A DNA stretch of 44,467 nt, taken from positions 1 through 44,467 of the forward strand of contig CACJEE010000007.1 in assembly GCA_902592345.1 (NCBI GenBank), written 5' to 3'. The stretch comes from an uncultured Alphaproteobacteria bacterium. GTDB taxonomy: Bacteria > Pseudomonadota > Alphaproteobacteria > HIMB59 > GCA-002718135. The notes beneath the pieces were generated by a model. That model made no database searches and had not been told where the DNA came from. It worked only from the letters and a program-made list of their open reading frames with translations. A program made the position numbers and the translations under genes. Positions 19,476-28,715 of this stretch are shown in pieces; position 1 is the first letter of the stretch; every line of letters starts with the position of its first letter.

Positions 19476-20647
19476 TTTTTAAATAATGATCTTATTATTC
19501 CGAACATTATACAAACAATTACAAAACTTGACAAAGTATAAATAAATCCAGGGTTTCCATATATGTTCATATTAAATCCAACTATAATGGGCCCTAAATA
19601 TTCCCCTAATTCATAAATAATTATAAATAGTGATGTAGCAAAAGCTATATCAGTTACATTAATCCTCTCCCCTAAATAAGCGAGTGTTACAGTATAAAGG
19701 CTCGTAGATGCAAATCCACTTATCATTAAAGCAAAAATAATTAGATATGGATTTGAATTAGAAAAGTTTAATAACATCAACCAACAAATATGAGAGAATA
19801 GTAGTAAAAAAATAATTATTCTTTTGCTAAAATTATCAGATAAAGCTCCTATAAAAGGCTGACAGAGTACGCCAAATATTCCGCCTATAAATATATACAA
19901 ACCAATTTGTTTATCCGTAAAAAAATCATTAATCATAAAAGCAGGGAACAAAGCTAAAAAAGAAGAGTCTTCTATTCCTGCACAAAATATAGCAAAAAAT
20001 ACAAAAGGTGATATTGCAAGTATTGAAAATTTCATTTTAGAAGATTGTTCTGGAATAATAACTTGGTTAACATATTTTTTAATACTTATTAGGCTTATAA
20101 TTTTAAATCCTACTAGTATCATGCATACTATTAAAGGTATCCTGCTAGATGTTCCAAGCACTCCAACAATCAATGGACCAAGTGCCAAACCTGTTGTTAC
20201 AGATGAGTTATAAATACCTATAGATTTACCTCTATTAGAATTATTAGATACAATATTAACCCAAGTATCCATTGTCATCCATGTTAGACCGCCCATAATA
20301 CCAAATATAAAAAAACACATTGATAAATTGATTGGATGAAAAAACTCAAGCATTAATATGATACATAAGCCTTGAGTTATCGCTGATATAAAAATTATTT
20401 TATAAAAACCAAATTTTTTTAAAAGTTTAGTGACAAAAAATCCTGAGAATATTAGTCCTAATGGACCAAAAGAGGCGATAGAACCAATCAAAAATTCTGA
20501 ATAACCTGCATATTTCTGAAGTATAACTAATACAGTATAAAAATAACTAATTATTATTCCTGTACAAAAAGCAACTAATGATAAATATTTTATACTTGAG
20601 TTTACAATATTGAAGTCTAAATAGTTTTTTAAACTATTTAGAATCAT
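19472..20647 (-). CDS. MFS transporter
   Basis: About 12 TM segments; SFGPLGLIFSGFFVTKLLKKFG and QPFIGALSDNFSKR. Confidence 0.85.
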   Translation of the reverse strand: MILNSLKNYLDFNIVNSSIKYLSLVAFCTGIIISYFYTVLVILQKYAGYSEFLIGSIASFGPLGLIFSGFFVTKLLKKFGFYKIIFISAITQGLCIILMLEFFHPINLSMCFFIFGIMGGLTWMTMDTWVNIVSNNSNRGKSIGIYNSSVTTGLALGPLIVGVLGTSSRIPLIVCMILVGFKIISLISIKKYVNQVIIPEQSSKMKFSILAISPFVFFAIFCAGIEDSSFLALFPAFMINDFFTDKQIGLYIFIGGIFGVLCQPFIGALSDNFSKRIIIFLLLFSHICWLMLLNFSNSNPYLIIFALMISGFASTSLYTVTLAYLGERINVTDIAFATSLFIIIYELGEYLGPIIVGFNMNIYGNPGFIYTLSSFVIVCIMFGIIRSLFKK

Positions 20648-22026
20648 TTAGTTTGAGACCAGAGCCCCTCGTTTTTTAATTGGTCAATAGTGTTTGAAAT
20701 TGCTTGATATAACTTTTCAGTAAGCTCATTAATTTGTTCTTTATTTATAATCAGAGCAGGTGAGAGTACGCAAATATGATAAAGAGGTCTAATTATAAGA
20801 CCTAATTTAATGGATTCTTCATCAATTCTAGATCCTATTGCTTTATCTAAAACTAGTGCTTCCTTGCTGTCTTTATTAATAACACATTCAATACCAGCCA
20901 TTAGACCCTTACCTCGTATATCTCCCACTATTGGTAGTTCATACAATGAGTGAAGTTTTTCAAAAAAATAGGGTTCAATTTCTTTTACATGTTCTAATAT
21001 CTTGTCTCTTTTAAGAATTTCTATATTTTTTAGTGCAGCGGCACAACATGCTGGATGTCCAGAGTAGGTATATCCATGAAAAAACAAAGATGAGTCATCT
21101 TTTAAATCAGCTATCAATTTATTTGAAAACAACACTGCTCCTAAAGGTAAATAACCTGATGTAATACCTTTTGCACAAGTGATAATATCTGGCACAACAC
21201 CAAAAATTTCTTCTGAGGAAAAAAAATGACCAAGCCGTCCAAATCCAGTAACTACTTCATCAGCTATAAAAATAATTTGATTTTTTTTACATACATCATA
21301 AATTTTTTTAAAATATCCATCAGGAGGCACAATACACCCTCCAGATGCAAGCACAGGTTCAGCGATAAAAGCTGCAACATTTTCAGCACCAAGTTCTTCA
21401 ATTTTTTGTTCGAATTCTTTTACTAGTTCATTGCAAAATTCTTCAACAGTTTGATCTTTTTTTCTTCTATAAGGTAAAGGTGAACTTAAATGATGAATAA
21501 AATTTTTTTCAAAATCAAAACTATTTTTTTCTCTGTCCTTACCAGTAATTGATCCAGTTAAATAGGTGCTACCATGGTAAGCTTTATCCCTTGTAATAAT
21601 ATGTTTTTTATTTGGTCTGCCCAATATATTGTTATAAAACATTACAAATCTTAGTGCTGTTTCATTGGCTGTTGATCCGTCAGAGGTAAAAAAAACTGTA
21701 TTTAAATCTCCTGGAGATAGATCTGCTAGTACTGAGGCTAATTCTGCAGAAACTTCATTTGACTCAGAAAAAGGACTACAGTAATCCATTTTTTCAATCT
21801 GATTTTTAATTGCTTCTCCAATTTCTTTATTTCCATGACCAATATTATTACACCACATTCCACCTGGGCCATCGATGAATTTATTACCATTTTCATCATA
21901 CAAATAGATATTATCAGATTTAGTTATTAATTTTCTATTATAAGTACCTCTACTATTAAAATCTTCATAAGGATGAAGTACCAGTTTATCTTTTTCATAA
22001 ATTTCTGAGATATAATCATTTTTCAT
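20644..22026 (-). CDS. Class III PLP-dependent aminotransferase (omega-amino acid/diamine:pyruvate type)
   Basis: FFTSDGSTANETALRF, AYHGSTYLTGS, FIADEVVTGFGRLG and CAKGITSGYLPLGAVL. Confidence 0.9.
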   Translation of the reverse strand: MKNDYISEIYEKDKLVLHPYEDFNSRGTYNRKLITKSDNIYLYDENGNKFIDGPGGMWCNNIGHGNKEIGEAIKNQIEKMDYCSPFSESNEVSAELASVLADLSPGDLNTVFFTSDGSTANETALRFVMFYNNILGRPNKKHIITRDKAYHGSTYLTGSITGKDREKNSFDFEKNFIHHLSSPLPYRRKKDQTVEEFCNELVKEFEQKIEELGAENVAAFIAEPVLASGGCIVPPDGYFKKIYDVCKKNQIIFIADEVVTGFGRLGHFFSSEEIFGVVPDIITCAKGITSGYLPLGAVLFSNKLIADLKDDSSLFFHGYTYSGHPACCAAALKNIEILKRDKILEHVKEIEPYFFEKLHSLYELPIVGDIRGKGLMAGIECVINKDSKEALVLDKAIGSRIDEESIKLGLIIRPLYHICVLSPALIINKEQINELTEKLYQAISNTIDQLKNEGLWSQTK

Positions 22027-22049
22027 TATAAAAATACAGTATCATTCGC

Positions 22050-22063
22050 TGAATAAGCATTCA
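22050..22063. promoter_or_regulatory. Palindromic operator copy A (TGAATAAGCATTCA), 24 bp upstream of the class III aminotransferase start
   Basis: Inverted repeat TGAAT-N4-ATTCA. Shares 20 nt TGAATAAGCATTCAATGAAA with the reverse complement of copy C. Confidence 0.8.
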
Positions 22064-22083
22064 ATGAAAATTGTATATTTTTA

Positions 22084-22860
22084 TTACTTATCTTGCCATT
22101 TAGGATCAGTTTTTTTCACAAATGAAGATGCTCCTTCTTTTAAATCTTGACTGCCATAGACTTTTTTAACAGTTTCTAACGATCTTAGAATTTCAAAAGA
22201 AGGTATTTCTTTTTCATTTTCTGTTTCACGCAAAACTTCTTTAATTGAAGAATAAATTAAATTAGGTCCATTTGAAATTTTTTCTGCTATTTCCCAAGCT
22301 CTTTTTAATAACTCATCTTTATTAACAATTTCATTAATCAAACCCCAATGCTTAGCTTCTTTTGTATCCATCCATCTTCCAGTCATTAAAAACTCTACTG
22401 CTACGTGATAAGGAATTCTTCTTCTTAATTTTATTGTAGCAGCATCTGCAACAACTCCTACATTAATTTCAGGTAATGCAAATGTTGCATGTTCAGAAGC
22501 TATTATAATATCTGCTGAAATCATTATTTCAAAACCGCCACCACAAGCAATACCATTTATAGCAGCAATAATAGGTTTGTTCATATTTGGTAATTCTTGC
22601 AAACCACCAAATCCTCCTACACCATAATCAGCATCCGCTGCTTCTCCTTCATTAACAGCCTTAAGATCCCATCCTGCTGAAAAAAATTTTTCTCCGCCAC
22701 CAGTAATAATAGCTACTTTAAGATTAGGGTTATCTCTAAAATCAGAAAATATATTACCTAAAATTATGCTTGTCTTAGCATCAATAGCATTAGCTTTTGG
22801 TCTATCAATTGTAACTTCAAGAATTGAGTCTATAATTTTAGTTTTGATTGGTTCGCTCAT
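22084..22860 (-). CDS. Enoyl-CoA hydratase/isomerase family, CaiD (crotonobetainyl-CoA hydratase)-like
   Basis: RPKANAIDAKTS, FSAGWDLKAVNEGE, ACGGGFEIMISADIIIASEHATFALPEINVGV. Confidence 0.88.
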   Translation of the reverse strand: MSEPIKTKIIDSILEVTIDRPKANAIDAKTSIILGNIFSDFRDNPNLKVAIITGGGEKFFSAGWDLKAVNEGEAADADYGVGGFGGLQELPNMNKPIIAAINGIACGGGFEIMISADIIIASEHATFALPEINVGVVADAATIKLRRRIPYHVAVEFLMTGRWMDTKEAKHWGLINEIVNKDELLKRAWEIAEKISNGPNLIYSSIKEVLRETENEKEIPSFEILRSLETVKKVYGSQDLKEGASSFVKKTDPKWQDK

Positions 22861-24914
22861 AATTCTTCAAAATAATGTATTAGTGCATCTACTGCAAACA
22901 CACCTTTATTTTTTTTACAAACTATTAGTGGATTAATTTCTATTTCGTGTAATTTATTGATATTTTTTTCAGCAAATTTAGATAGTGAAAGTATTACTTT
23001 AATTAAACTATCTATATCCGCTCTATCTTGATTTCTGTAACCAAATAATATCTTACCTATTTTCATATTTTTTAATTCATTTTGAATATCTTTTTTTGTT
23101 AATGGTAATAATAAAGTTTTAGTCTCTCTAATTAGTTCTGCATAAATTCCTCCTGCGCCAATTATTATTACAGGACCAAATTCATCATCAATTTTAATTC
23201 CTACTAAAATTTCTATTAGTGAATCTTTGATCATTTTCTCTAATAAAATTTGATTTTTAAATTTTTTTGTTTTGGACACTAATTCATTAATATTTTTAAT
23301 ATTAGTTATGACACCATTATGTTCAGATTTGTGAAAAATTTGGTTTGAGTGAATTTTAGCAACTAATGGAAAACCAATTTTAGCACTATCTTTTTTTAAT
23401 TTAATTTTATTAGAAATTATTCCTTTAGGGGTTTTAATTCCAATTTTTTTTAGAAATTTTTTTGACTCAAATTCAGAGTAAGTTTTAATATTTTTATTCT
23501 TCTTCTTCTTTATTTTATAGTTTTTTACAGCAGATTCATTCTTCCAAATACTTCCAATTTCTATTGCTTTTTTAATTGTGAATAAAGCCTCTTTCATTCC
23601 TTGAAGAGGTGAAATTCCATTATTAATACATTTATCTCTAATATGTTTTGGCATTGTGTCTGATAATGAAGAGATGAGGCTTCCATTTTTATATTTTTTT
23701 GCAACTTTTATAAATTTATCAACTATTGCATCCCACTCATCAGTATCGCATTTTTCCATATTTGGAAAATCAAGCATTAGGCTTATTGAACTAAAATTAT
23801 TTTTAAAAAAAATTTTGAATGTTTTTTCAATATTATCAGGATCATTCCAGTTATATGTTTGCATATCGAAAGGATTAGAAACTATTACACCTGGATGATT
23901 TACTTTTTGTAGATCGGTTTTAATTTGTGGTTTAATTTTTCCAAATTTTAAATTTAAAGCTTCTGCAGCATCTCCTAGCATTGCCATATCTCCACCTGAG
24001 GGACCCATAATTGATATTTGATCATTTGAGATAACCCCATGGGTATGAAAATATTTAAGTAACTCAGTAAGTTCTGATAAAGTTTCACATCTGGCAACTC
24101 CCATTCTTTTAAATAAAGCATCATAAATATTTTCTTTGCCACTTAATGAACCTGTATGAGTTAAGATTGTCTCGGATGCAACTTTAGATCTCCCAACTTT
24201 TACTATCGCTATTGGGATTTTTTTTTCTTTGGAGTTTTTTAAAACTCTAATTAGTTTATTAATGCTAGTAAAACCCTCAGCATATATACCTATTGCAGTA
24301 ACTCTTTTATCTTTTAGAGCATATTCAATTGTATCCTCGATACTTATCTTGGCCTGATTTCCTAATGATATGATATATCCTATTGGAAGAGATCTGTGAT
24401 TAAAGCTAATTGTGTTTCCAATAGTTCCACTTTGACAAATAATAGCTACACCTTTGTTTGAATGACTACCTGCAACTTGATCTGACCATACTGAAACTTT
24501 ATCAAAGTAATTAATAAATCCATAGCAATTAGGACCTAAAAAAGGAGTTTTTCCAGAATTGGCTAATAATTTTTTTGTTTTTTCTTTGCCTTCTAAATTA
24601 TTTAATTCTGAAAATCTTGAAGCTAAGCATACAGCTCCTCCAGCACCCATATCAGAAATATCTTTCATTAATTTAATTGTCAAATCATTTGAAACTGCAA
24701 TATAAACACAATCAGGGATTGATGGTAAGTCAGCTAAACTTTTATAATATTTCTTTTTTTTTGAACTGCTTCTTTTAGGATTGATGTGCCAAATTTTTCC
24801 CTTAAAGCCAATCTTTATATTTTCATCAAAAACAAAATCAGCCCAGTAACCACCAATTATTGCAAGTTTTTTTGGTCTAAATAATTTACTTAAGTTCACA
24901 AAATTAAGCCCCAA
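22857..24914 (-). CDS. NDP-forming acyl-CoA synthetase (fused alpha/beta acetate-CoA ligase family)
   Basis: CoA-binding N-domain; LGPNCYGFIN, CQSGTIGN and LTHTGSLSGKENIYDALFKRMG (catalytic His); C-terminal ATP-grasp with GFPLVAKIHS and EINPLIV. Confidence 0.88.
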   Translation of the reverse strand: MGLNFVNLSKLFRPKKLAIIGGYWADFVFDENIKIGFKGKIWHINPKRSSSKKKKYYKSLADLPSIPDCVYIAVSNDLTIKLMKDISDMGAGGAVCLASRFSELNNLEGKEKTKKLLANSGKTPFLGPNCYGFINYFDKVSVWSDQVAGSHSNKGVAIICQSGTIGNTISFNHRSLPIGYIISLGNQAKISIEDTIEYALKDKRVTAIGIYAEGFTSINKLIRVLKNSKEKKIPIAIVKVGRSKVASETILTHTGSLSGKENIYDALFKRMGVARCETLSELTELLKYFHTHGVISNDQISIMGPSGGDMAMLGDAAEALNLKFGKIKPQIKTDLQKVNHPGVIVSNPFDMQTYNWNDPDNIEKTFKIFFKNNFSSISLMLDFPNMEKCDTDEWDAIVDKFIKVAKKYKNGSLISSLSDTMPKHIRDKCINNGISPLQGMKEALFTIKKAIEIGSIWKNESAVKNYKIKKKKNKNIKTYSEFESKKFLKKIGIKTPKGIISNKIKLKKDSAKIGFPLVAKIHSNQIFHKSEHNGVITNIKNINELVSKTKKFKNQILLEKMIKDSLIEILVGIKIDDEFGPVIIIGAGGIYAELIRETKTLLLPLTKKDIQNELKNMKIGKILFGYRNQDRADIDSLIKVILSLSKFAEKNINKLHEIEINPLIVCKKNKGVFAVDALIHYFEEL

Positions 24915-26055
24915 GAGGTCTTAATAAAGATCTTGAGATAATATGCCTTTGGATTTCACTAGTACCTTCCCAAATTCTCTCTATTCGAGCATCACGCCAG
25001 ATTCTTTCTAACGGTATATCAGACATCAAACCCATTCCTCCACATATTTGGATTGCTTCATCTGATACTTTACCAAGCATTTCTGTGCAGAATAATTTTG
25101 TCATTGCTGCATCTTGTGAGGAAAGAGTTTTTTGATCAATCTTCCATGCTGACTCAAGTAACATTAGATTTGCAGCTTTAATATTTGTAGCCATATCTGC
25201 TAATTTAAAAGAAACACCTTGAAACTTTCCTATTACTTTTCCAAATTGTTTTCTATTAGCGGACCAGTCAAGCGCAATATCAAATGCTCTTTCAGCTCTC
25301 GAAACAGAAGTTGCTGCAACAGTTAATCTAGTTGCCTCTAACCAAACATTCATCAATTCAAAACCTTTGTCCTTTTCACCTAAAATGTTTTTTCCAGGTA
25401 TTCTACAGTCATTAAAATTGATCACATTATTTACATATCCTCTATGAGAAACACAGTCATAGCCTTTAGCTACTTCAACACCTTTTTGATGAAGGTCCAC
25501 CAAGAAACATGATAATAAATTTCTTCCTTGCTCATCTGTTCCAGTTGATGCAAATAAAACGACAAAATCTGAAATATGAGCGTTTGATATAAAATGTTTA
25601 GTTCCATTGATTATCCAATCATCACCATCTTTTTTTGCATTTGTTTTCATTCCTCTAAGATCAGAACCAGCTTCAGGCTCAGTCATTGCAATACAATCTT
25701 TTCTTTCACCAGTAATTGCAGGTTTTAAGTATTGATCAATTAATTCACCTTCGCAAGCCATTAAGATATTTTGTGGACGCCATGCAATTTCAGCTAAGGC
25801 AAGAGATGCAAAACCTAAATGTTTTTCAACTAAAGTTAAATCAAAAGCATTTAAGCCACCTCCACCATGTTCGACTGGCATATTGCAAGCATACAATCCT
25901 GCTTCAATACTTTTTTGCTTAATTTCATCATATAATTCTTTAGGTAGATTATTTGTTTTTTCTAAAAGTTCTTCATGTTGAAGTAATTCTGTTTTAACAA
26001 AAGCATTAGTTGTATTTATTAAAAGATTTTGCTCTTCTGTAAGATTAAACTCCAT
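24904..26055 (-). CDS. Acyl-CoA dehydrogenase (CaiA-like)
   Basis: AMTEPEAGSDLRGMKTNA, GTKHFISNAHISD, ANRKQFGKVIGKFQGVSFKLADM and ICGGMGLMSDIPLERIWRDARIERIWEGTSEIQ. Confidence 0.93.
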   Translation of the reverse strand: MEFNLTEEQNLLINTTNAFVKTELLQHEELLEKTNNLPKELYDEIKQKSIEAGLYACNMPVEHGGGGLNAFDLTLVEKHLGFASLALAEIAWRPQNILMACEGELIDQYLKPAITGERKDCIAMTEPEAGSDLRGMKTNAKKDGDDWIINGTKHFISNAHISDFVVLFASTGTDEQGRNLLSCFLVDLHQKGVEVAKGYDCVSHRGYVNNVINFNDCRIPGKNILGEKDKGFELMNVWLEATRLTVAATSVSRAERAFDIALDWSANRKQFGKVIGKFQGVSFKLADMATNIKAANLMLLESAWKIDQKTLSSQDAAMTKLFCTEMLGKVSDEAIQICGGMGLMSDIPLERIWRDARIERIWEGTSEIQRHIISRSLLRPLGA

Positions 26056-26056
26056 T

Positions 26057-27244
26057 TTATATATCAGCTGGTACTTTATGCCGTCTTTGTGGATTAAAAA
26101 ACTGTTTTTTTACAACTAAACACTCAGCCCAAATTTTTTTATACTCTAATTCTTCAGGATGATATATTTCAGCGAAAACTTTTGAGCCAATTTTCATATG
26201 GTCCTTATCAACATAACCAAAAGCTATATTTGATTTTAAGCTTGGTGACCACATACCAGCTGTAACAATTCCAATTTCTTTTCTGTTTTTATCGTATAAT
26301 ACCGAGCCAATAGCAGGTTTATCACCTTGAATATCTAATCCAACTAATTTTTTAGTTAAAGGTTTCTTCTTCAGATCATTTAGAATTCTTTTGCCAGTAA
26401 AGTAGTTTTTATTTAAATCTACTAACCAGCCCATACCTAGTTCAAATGGAGTCCTCATTCTATTTGGTCTCAATGCTTGTTCTGCAGACATAAAGTCTGC
26501 ATTTGGTTGAATAAAACCTGCTTCAATTCTAACCATTTCTAGAGCATTCATACCTGCAGGTAATATTTTATAGTCTCTATTAAATTTAAATAATGAGTCC
26601 CACACATTAATTGCTTCTTCAGGATTGCACCATATTTCATAACCTAAATCTCCAGAAAATCCTGTTCTTGATATAGTAACTTTTGAGCCATTAAGGTCAA
26701 AATTATCAAAGAAAAATGGCTTTAGATTTTCTATATTCTCAACATTTAATAAATGTAAAATTTTGCAAGAAAGGGGTCCTTGAAATGCTAAAGCAGCAAT
26801 AGAGTCACTAACATCTTTAACTTCAACGTCAAAACCAATAGCTGTATCTGAAAACCAATTCAGGTTTCTCTCTGCGCAAAAGATTCGTAAATGATTTTTG
26901 TCAAAACAAAAGACAGTACCATCATCGATAACATTTCCGTCTTCATTACACCAAATAATATACATTACTTGATTAGGTTTAATTTGCGTTACATCTCTTG
27001 TGACTAATTTATCTACAAATTTGATAGCATCTTTTCCTTTGATGTCATATTTGTGCATTGGCGTTATATCTAAAACTCCTGCTGTATTTCGCATTGAGGT
27101 GTATTCTAGTTCTGTATTAGAATATTCTCTTGCAATTTTATATCCAGCCCAACGATACCAATCATTATTATAACAAGCTTCAAAAGTTCTTTTATGAAAA
27201 GGTGTTTCCAGAAGAGGTTTTGTAAATGAAAGTGTATTATCCAT
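26057..27244 (-). CDS. GcvT/aminomethyltransferase-family protein
   Basis: SMRNTAGVLDITPMHKYDIKGKDAIKFVDKLVTRDV, ALAFQGPLS, RTGFSGDLGYEIWC and ALEMVRIEAGFI. Confidence 0.9.
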   Translation of the reverse strand: MDNTLSFTKPLLETPFHKRTFEACYNNDWYRWAGYKIAREYSNTELEYTSMRNTAGVLDITPMHKYDIKGKDAIKFVDKLVTRDVTQIKPNQVMYIIWCNEDGNVIDDGTVFCFDKNHLRIFCAERNLNWFSDTAIGFDVEVKDVSDSIAALAFQGPLSCKILHLLNVENIENLKPFFFDNFDLNGSKVTISRTGFSGDLGYEIWCNPEEAINVWDSLFKFNRDYKILPAGMNALEMVRIEAGFIQPNADFMSAEQALRPNRMRTPFELGMGWLVDLNKNYFTGKRILNDLKKKPLTKKLVGLDIQGDKPAIGSVLYDKNRKEIGIVTAGMWSPSLKSNIAFGYVDKDHMKIGSKVFAEIYHPEELEYKKIWAECLVVKKQFFNPQRRHKVPADI

Positions 27245-28715
27245 TAACTTTATCCTTCAGTAATTGTTTTGCAGCATTAATGCCATTAATGCCTGTGATA
27301 CCTCCTCCTGGATGTGTACCCGCACTACAAAGATATAAGCCATTAATAGGAGTGGAATATTGGGAGGACCCATAAAATGGACGCATCATTAATAGCTGAT
27401 CTATTTCCATATCGCCATGACTCCAGTGACCACCGCATATATTATATTTATTTTCAATATCATTAGGTGTTTCAATTATCGAAGAAATAATTTGATTTTC
27501 CTCAATAAATTTTTCCAAAATCAATTTAACATTTGATAATATTTTTTCTTTATCATGCGAAGAGTTGGTTAAATAAGGTATAAAGTAGACATTAGCAGAT
27601 AATTGATTTTTATTAATGTAAAATTCTAAACAAGGATTTAATGATAATTTATTATATTTATTGTCATTAAAAGCGTGTTCAATATATTTTATATCTGGAG
27701 CATAAACAAATTTACCGGATGAATAACTTGAGTCTAAATTTTTAATTTTTATCTCACTTTCAAATTCAATATTAACTTTTGCCACTGTACCTTTGGTACG
27801 ATAATTTTTAGTTCTTCTAATGAAGTCTGTATCAAAATTAGCGGCTCCAACTAATTCTAAATATGTAGTTTTGGGGTCTGTATTTGAGATTATTGCAGAT
27901 GCTTCAATTACTTCTCCTGTATTAAGCAAAACTGAATTAACATTTTGATTTAAAATATTAATTTTTTCTACCGTCTTATTAGTTTGAATTTCAACATTAT
28001 TTTTTTTACAAATGTTCTCAATAATATTTAAGAAAGAGTTTGTATTGAATTTATTAATTCTAAATAATGAATTATTTGTAGCTTGGTTATACAATAAGTT
28101 TAGTATAGAGCCAGGAGATCTTGCACCAAGATTTGTTCCAATAACAGCCTCATTAGACATTAATCCCTTCAAAGTGTTGCTTTCTATATTATCCTCTAAA
28201 TCATCTGCAATATTTAAGCCAATCACACGTAATAATTCCCGCATGTTTTTTTTACCAAGACGTCTAACCTTAAAACCCATAGAAAATAATTGCCAAATAT
28301 CAGATTTTGAACCTGATTTAACTCTTGGGGGTCTTTTAAACATGAATGACCTCAAGGTTCTGGCAAATAAATTATATTTATTAATTAAGTTGATAAAATT
28401 TTTTTGATCAGAATTACTTGCACTAGTTTGTAAAAATTCAATATTTTTACTATCATTTATCTTAAGTACAGTATGATTTAAATCTTCAGATAAAGCAGAA
28501 ACAAAATTTTCACTTACATTTTTTTCAAATTTAATATTTAGTTCATCTATTACTTCTTTAGAAATATAACTCAACGTTTCAGCATAGTTAGCAAGACCAC
28601 CTAATTTTTCATTCTTTTCTATTACTAGAACTTTTTTTCCTTTTTTTGATAAAACACATGCTGCGACTAAACCATTATGCCCACCACCTATAATTATAAC
28701 ATCAAATTTTTTCAT
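27237..28715 (-). CDS. Phytoene desaturase-like FAD oxidoreductase (paralog 1)
   Basis: DVIIIGGGHNGLVAACVLSKKGKKVLVIEKNEKLGGLA; C-terminal NGLYLCSAGTHPGGGITGINGINAA. Confidence 0.88.
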   Translation of the reverse strand: MKKFDVIIIGGGHNGLVAACVLSKKGKKVLVIEKNEKLGGLANYAETLSYISKEVIDELNIKFEKNVSENFVSALSEDLNHTVLKINDSKNIEFLQTSASNSDQKNFINLINKYNLFARTLRSFMFKRPPRVKSGSKSDIWQLFSMGFKVRRLGKKNMRELLRVIGLNIADDLEDNIESNTLKGLMSNEAVIGTNLGARSPGSILNLLYNQATNNSLFRINKFNTNSFLNIIENICKKNNVEIQTNKTVEKINILNQNVNSVLLNTGEVIEASAIISNTDPKTTYLELVGAANFDTDFIRRTKNYRTKGTVAKVNIEFESEIKIKNLDSSYSSGKFVYAPDIKYIEHAFNDNKYNKLSLNPCLEFYINKNQLSANVYFIPYLTNSSHDKEKILSNVKLILEKFIEENQIISSIIETPNDIENKYNICGGHWSHGDMEIDQLLMMRPFYGSSQYSTPINGLYLCSAGTHPGGGITGINGINAAKQLLKDKVNG

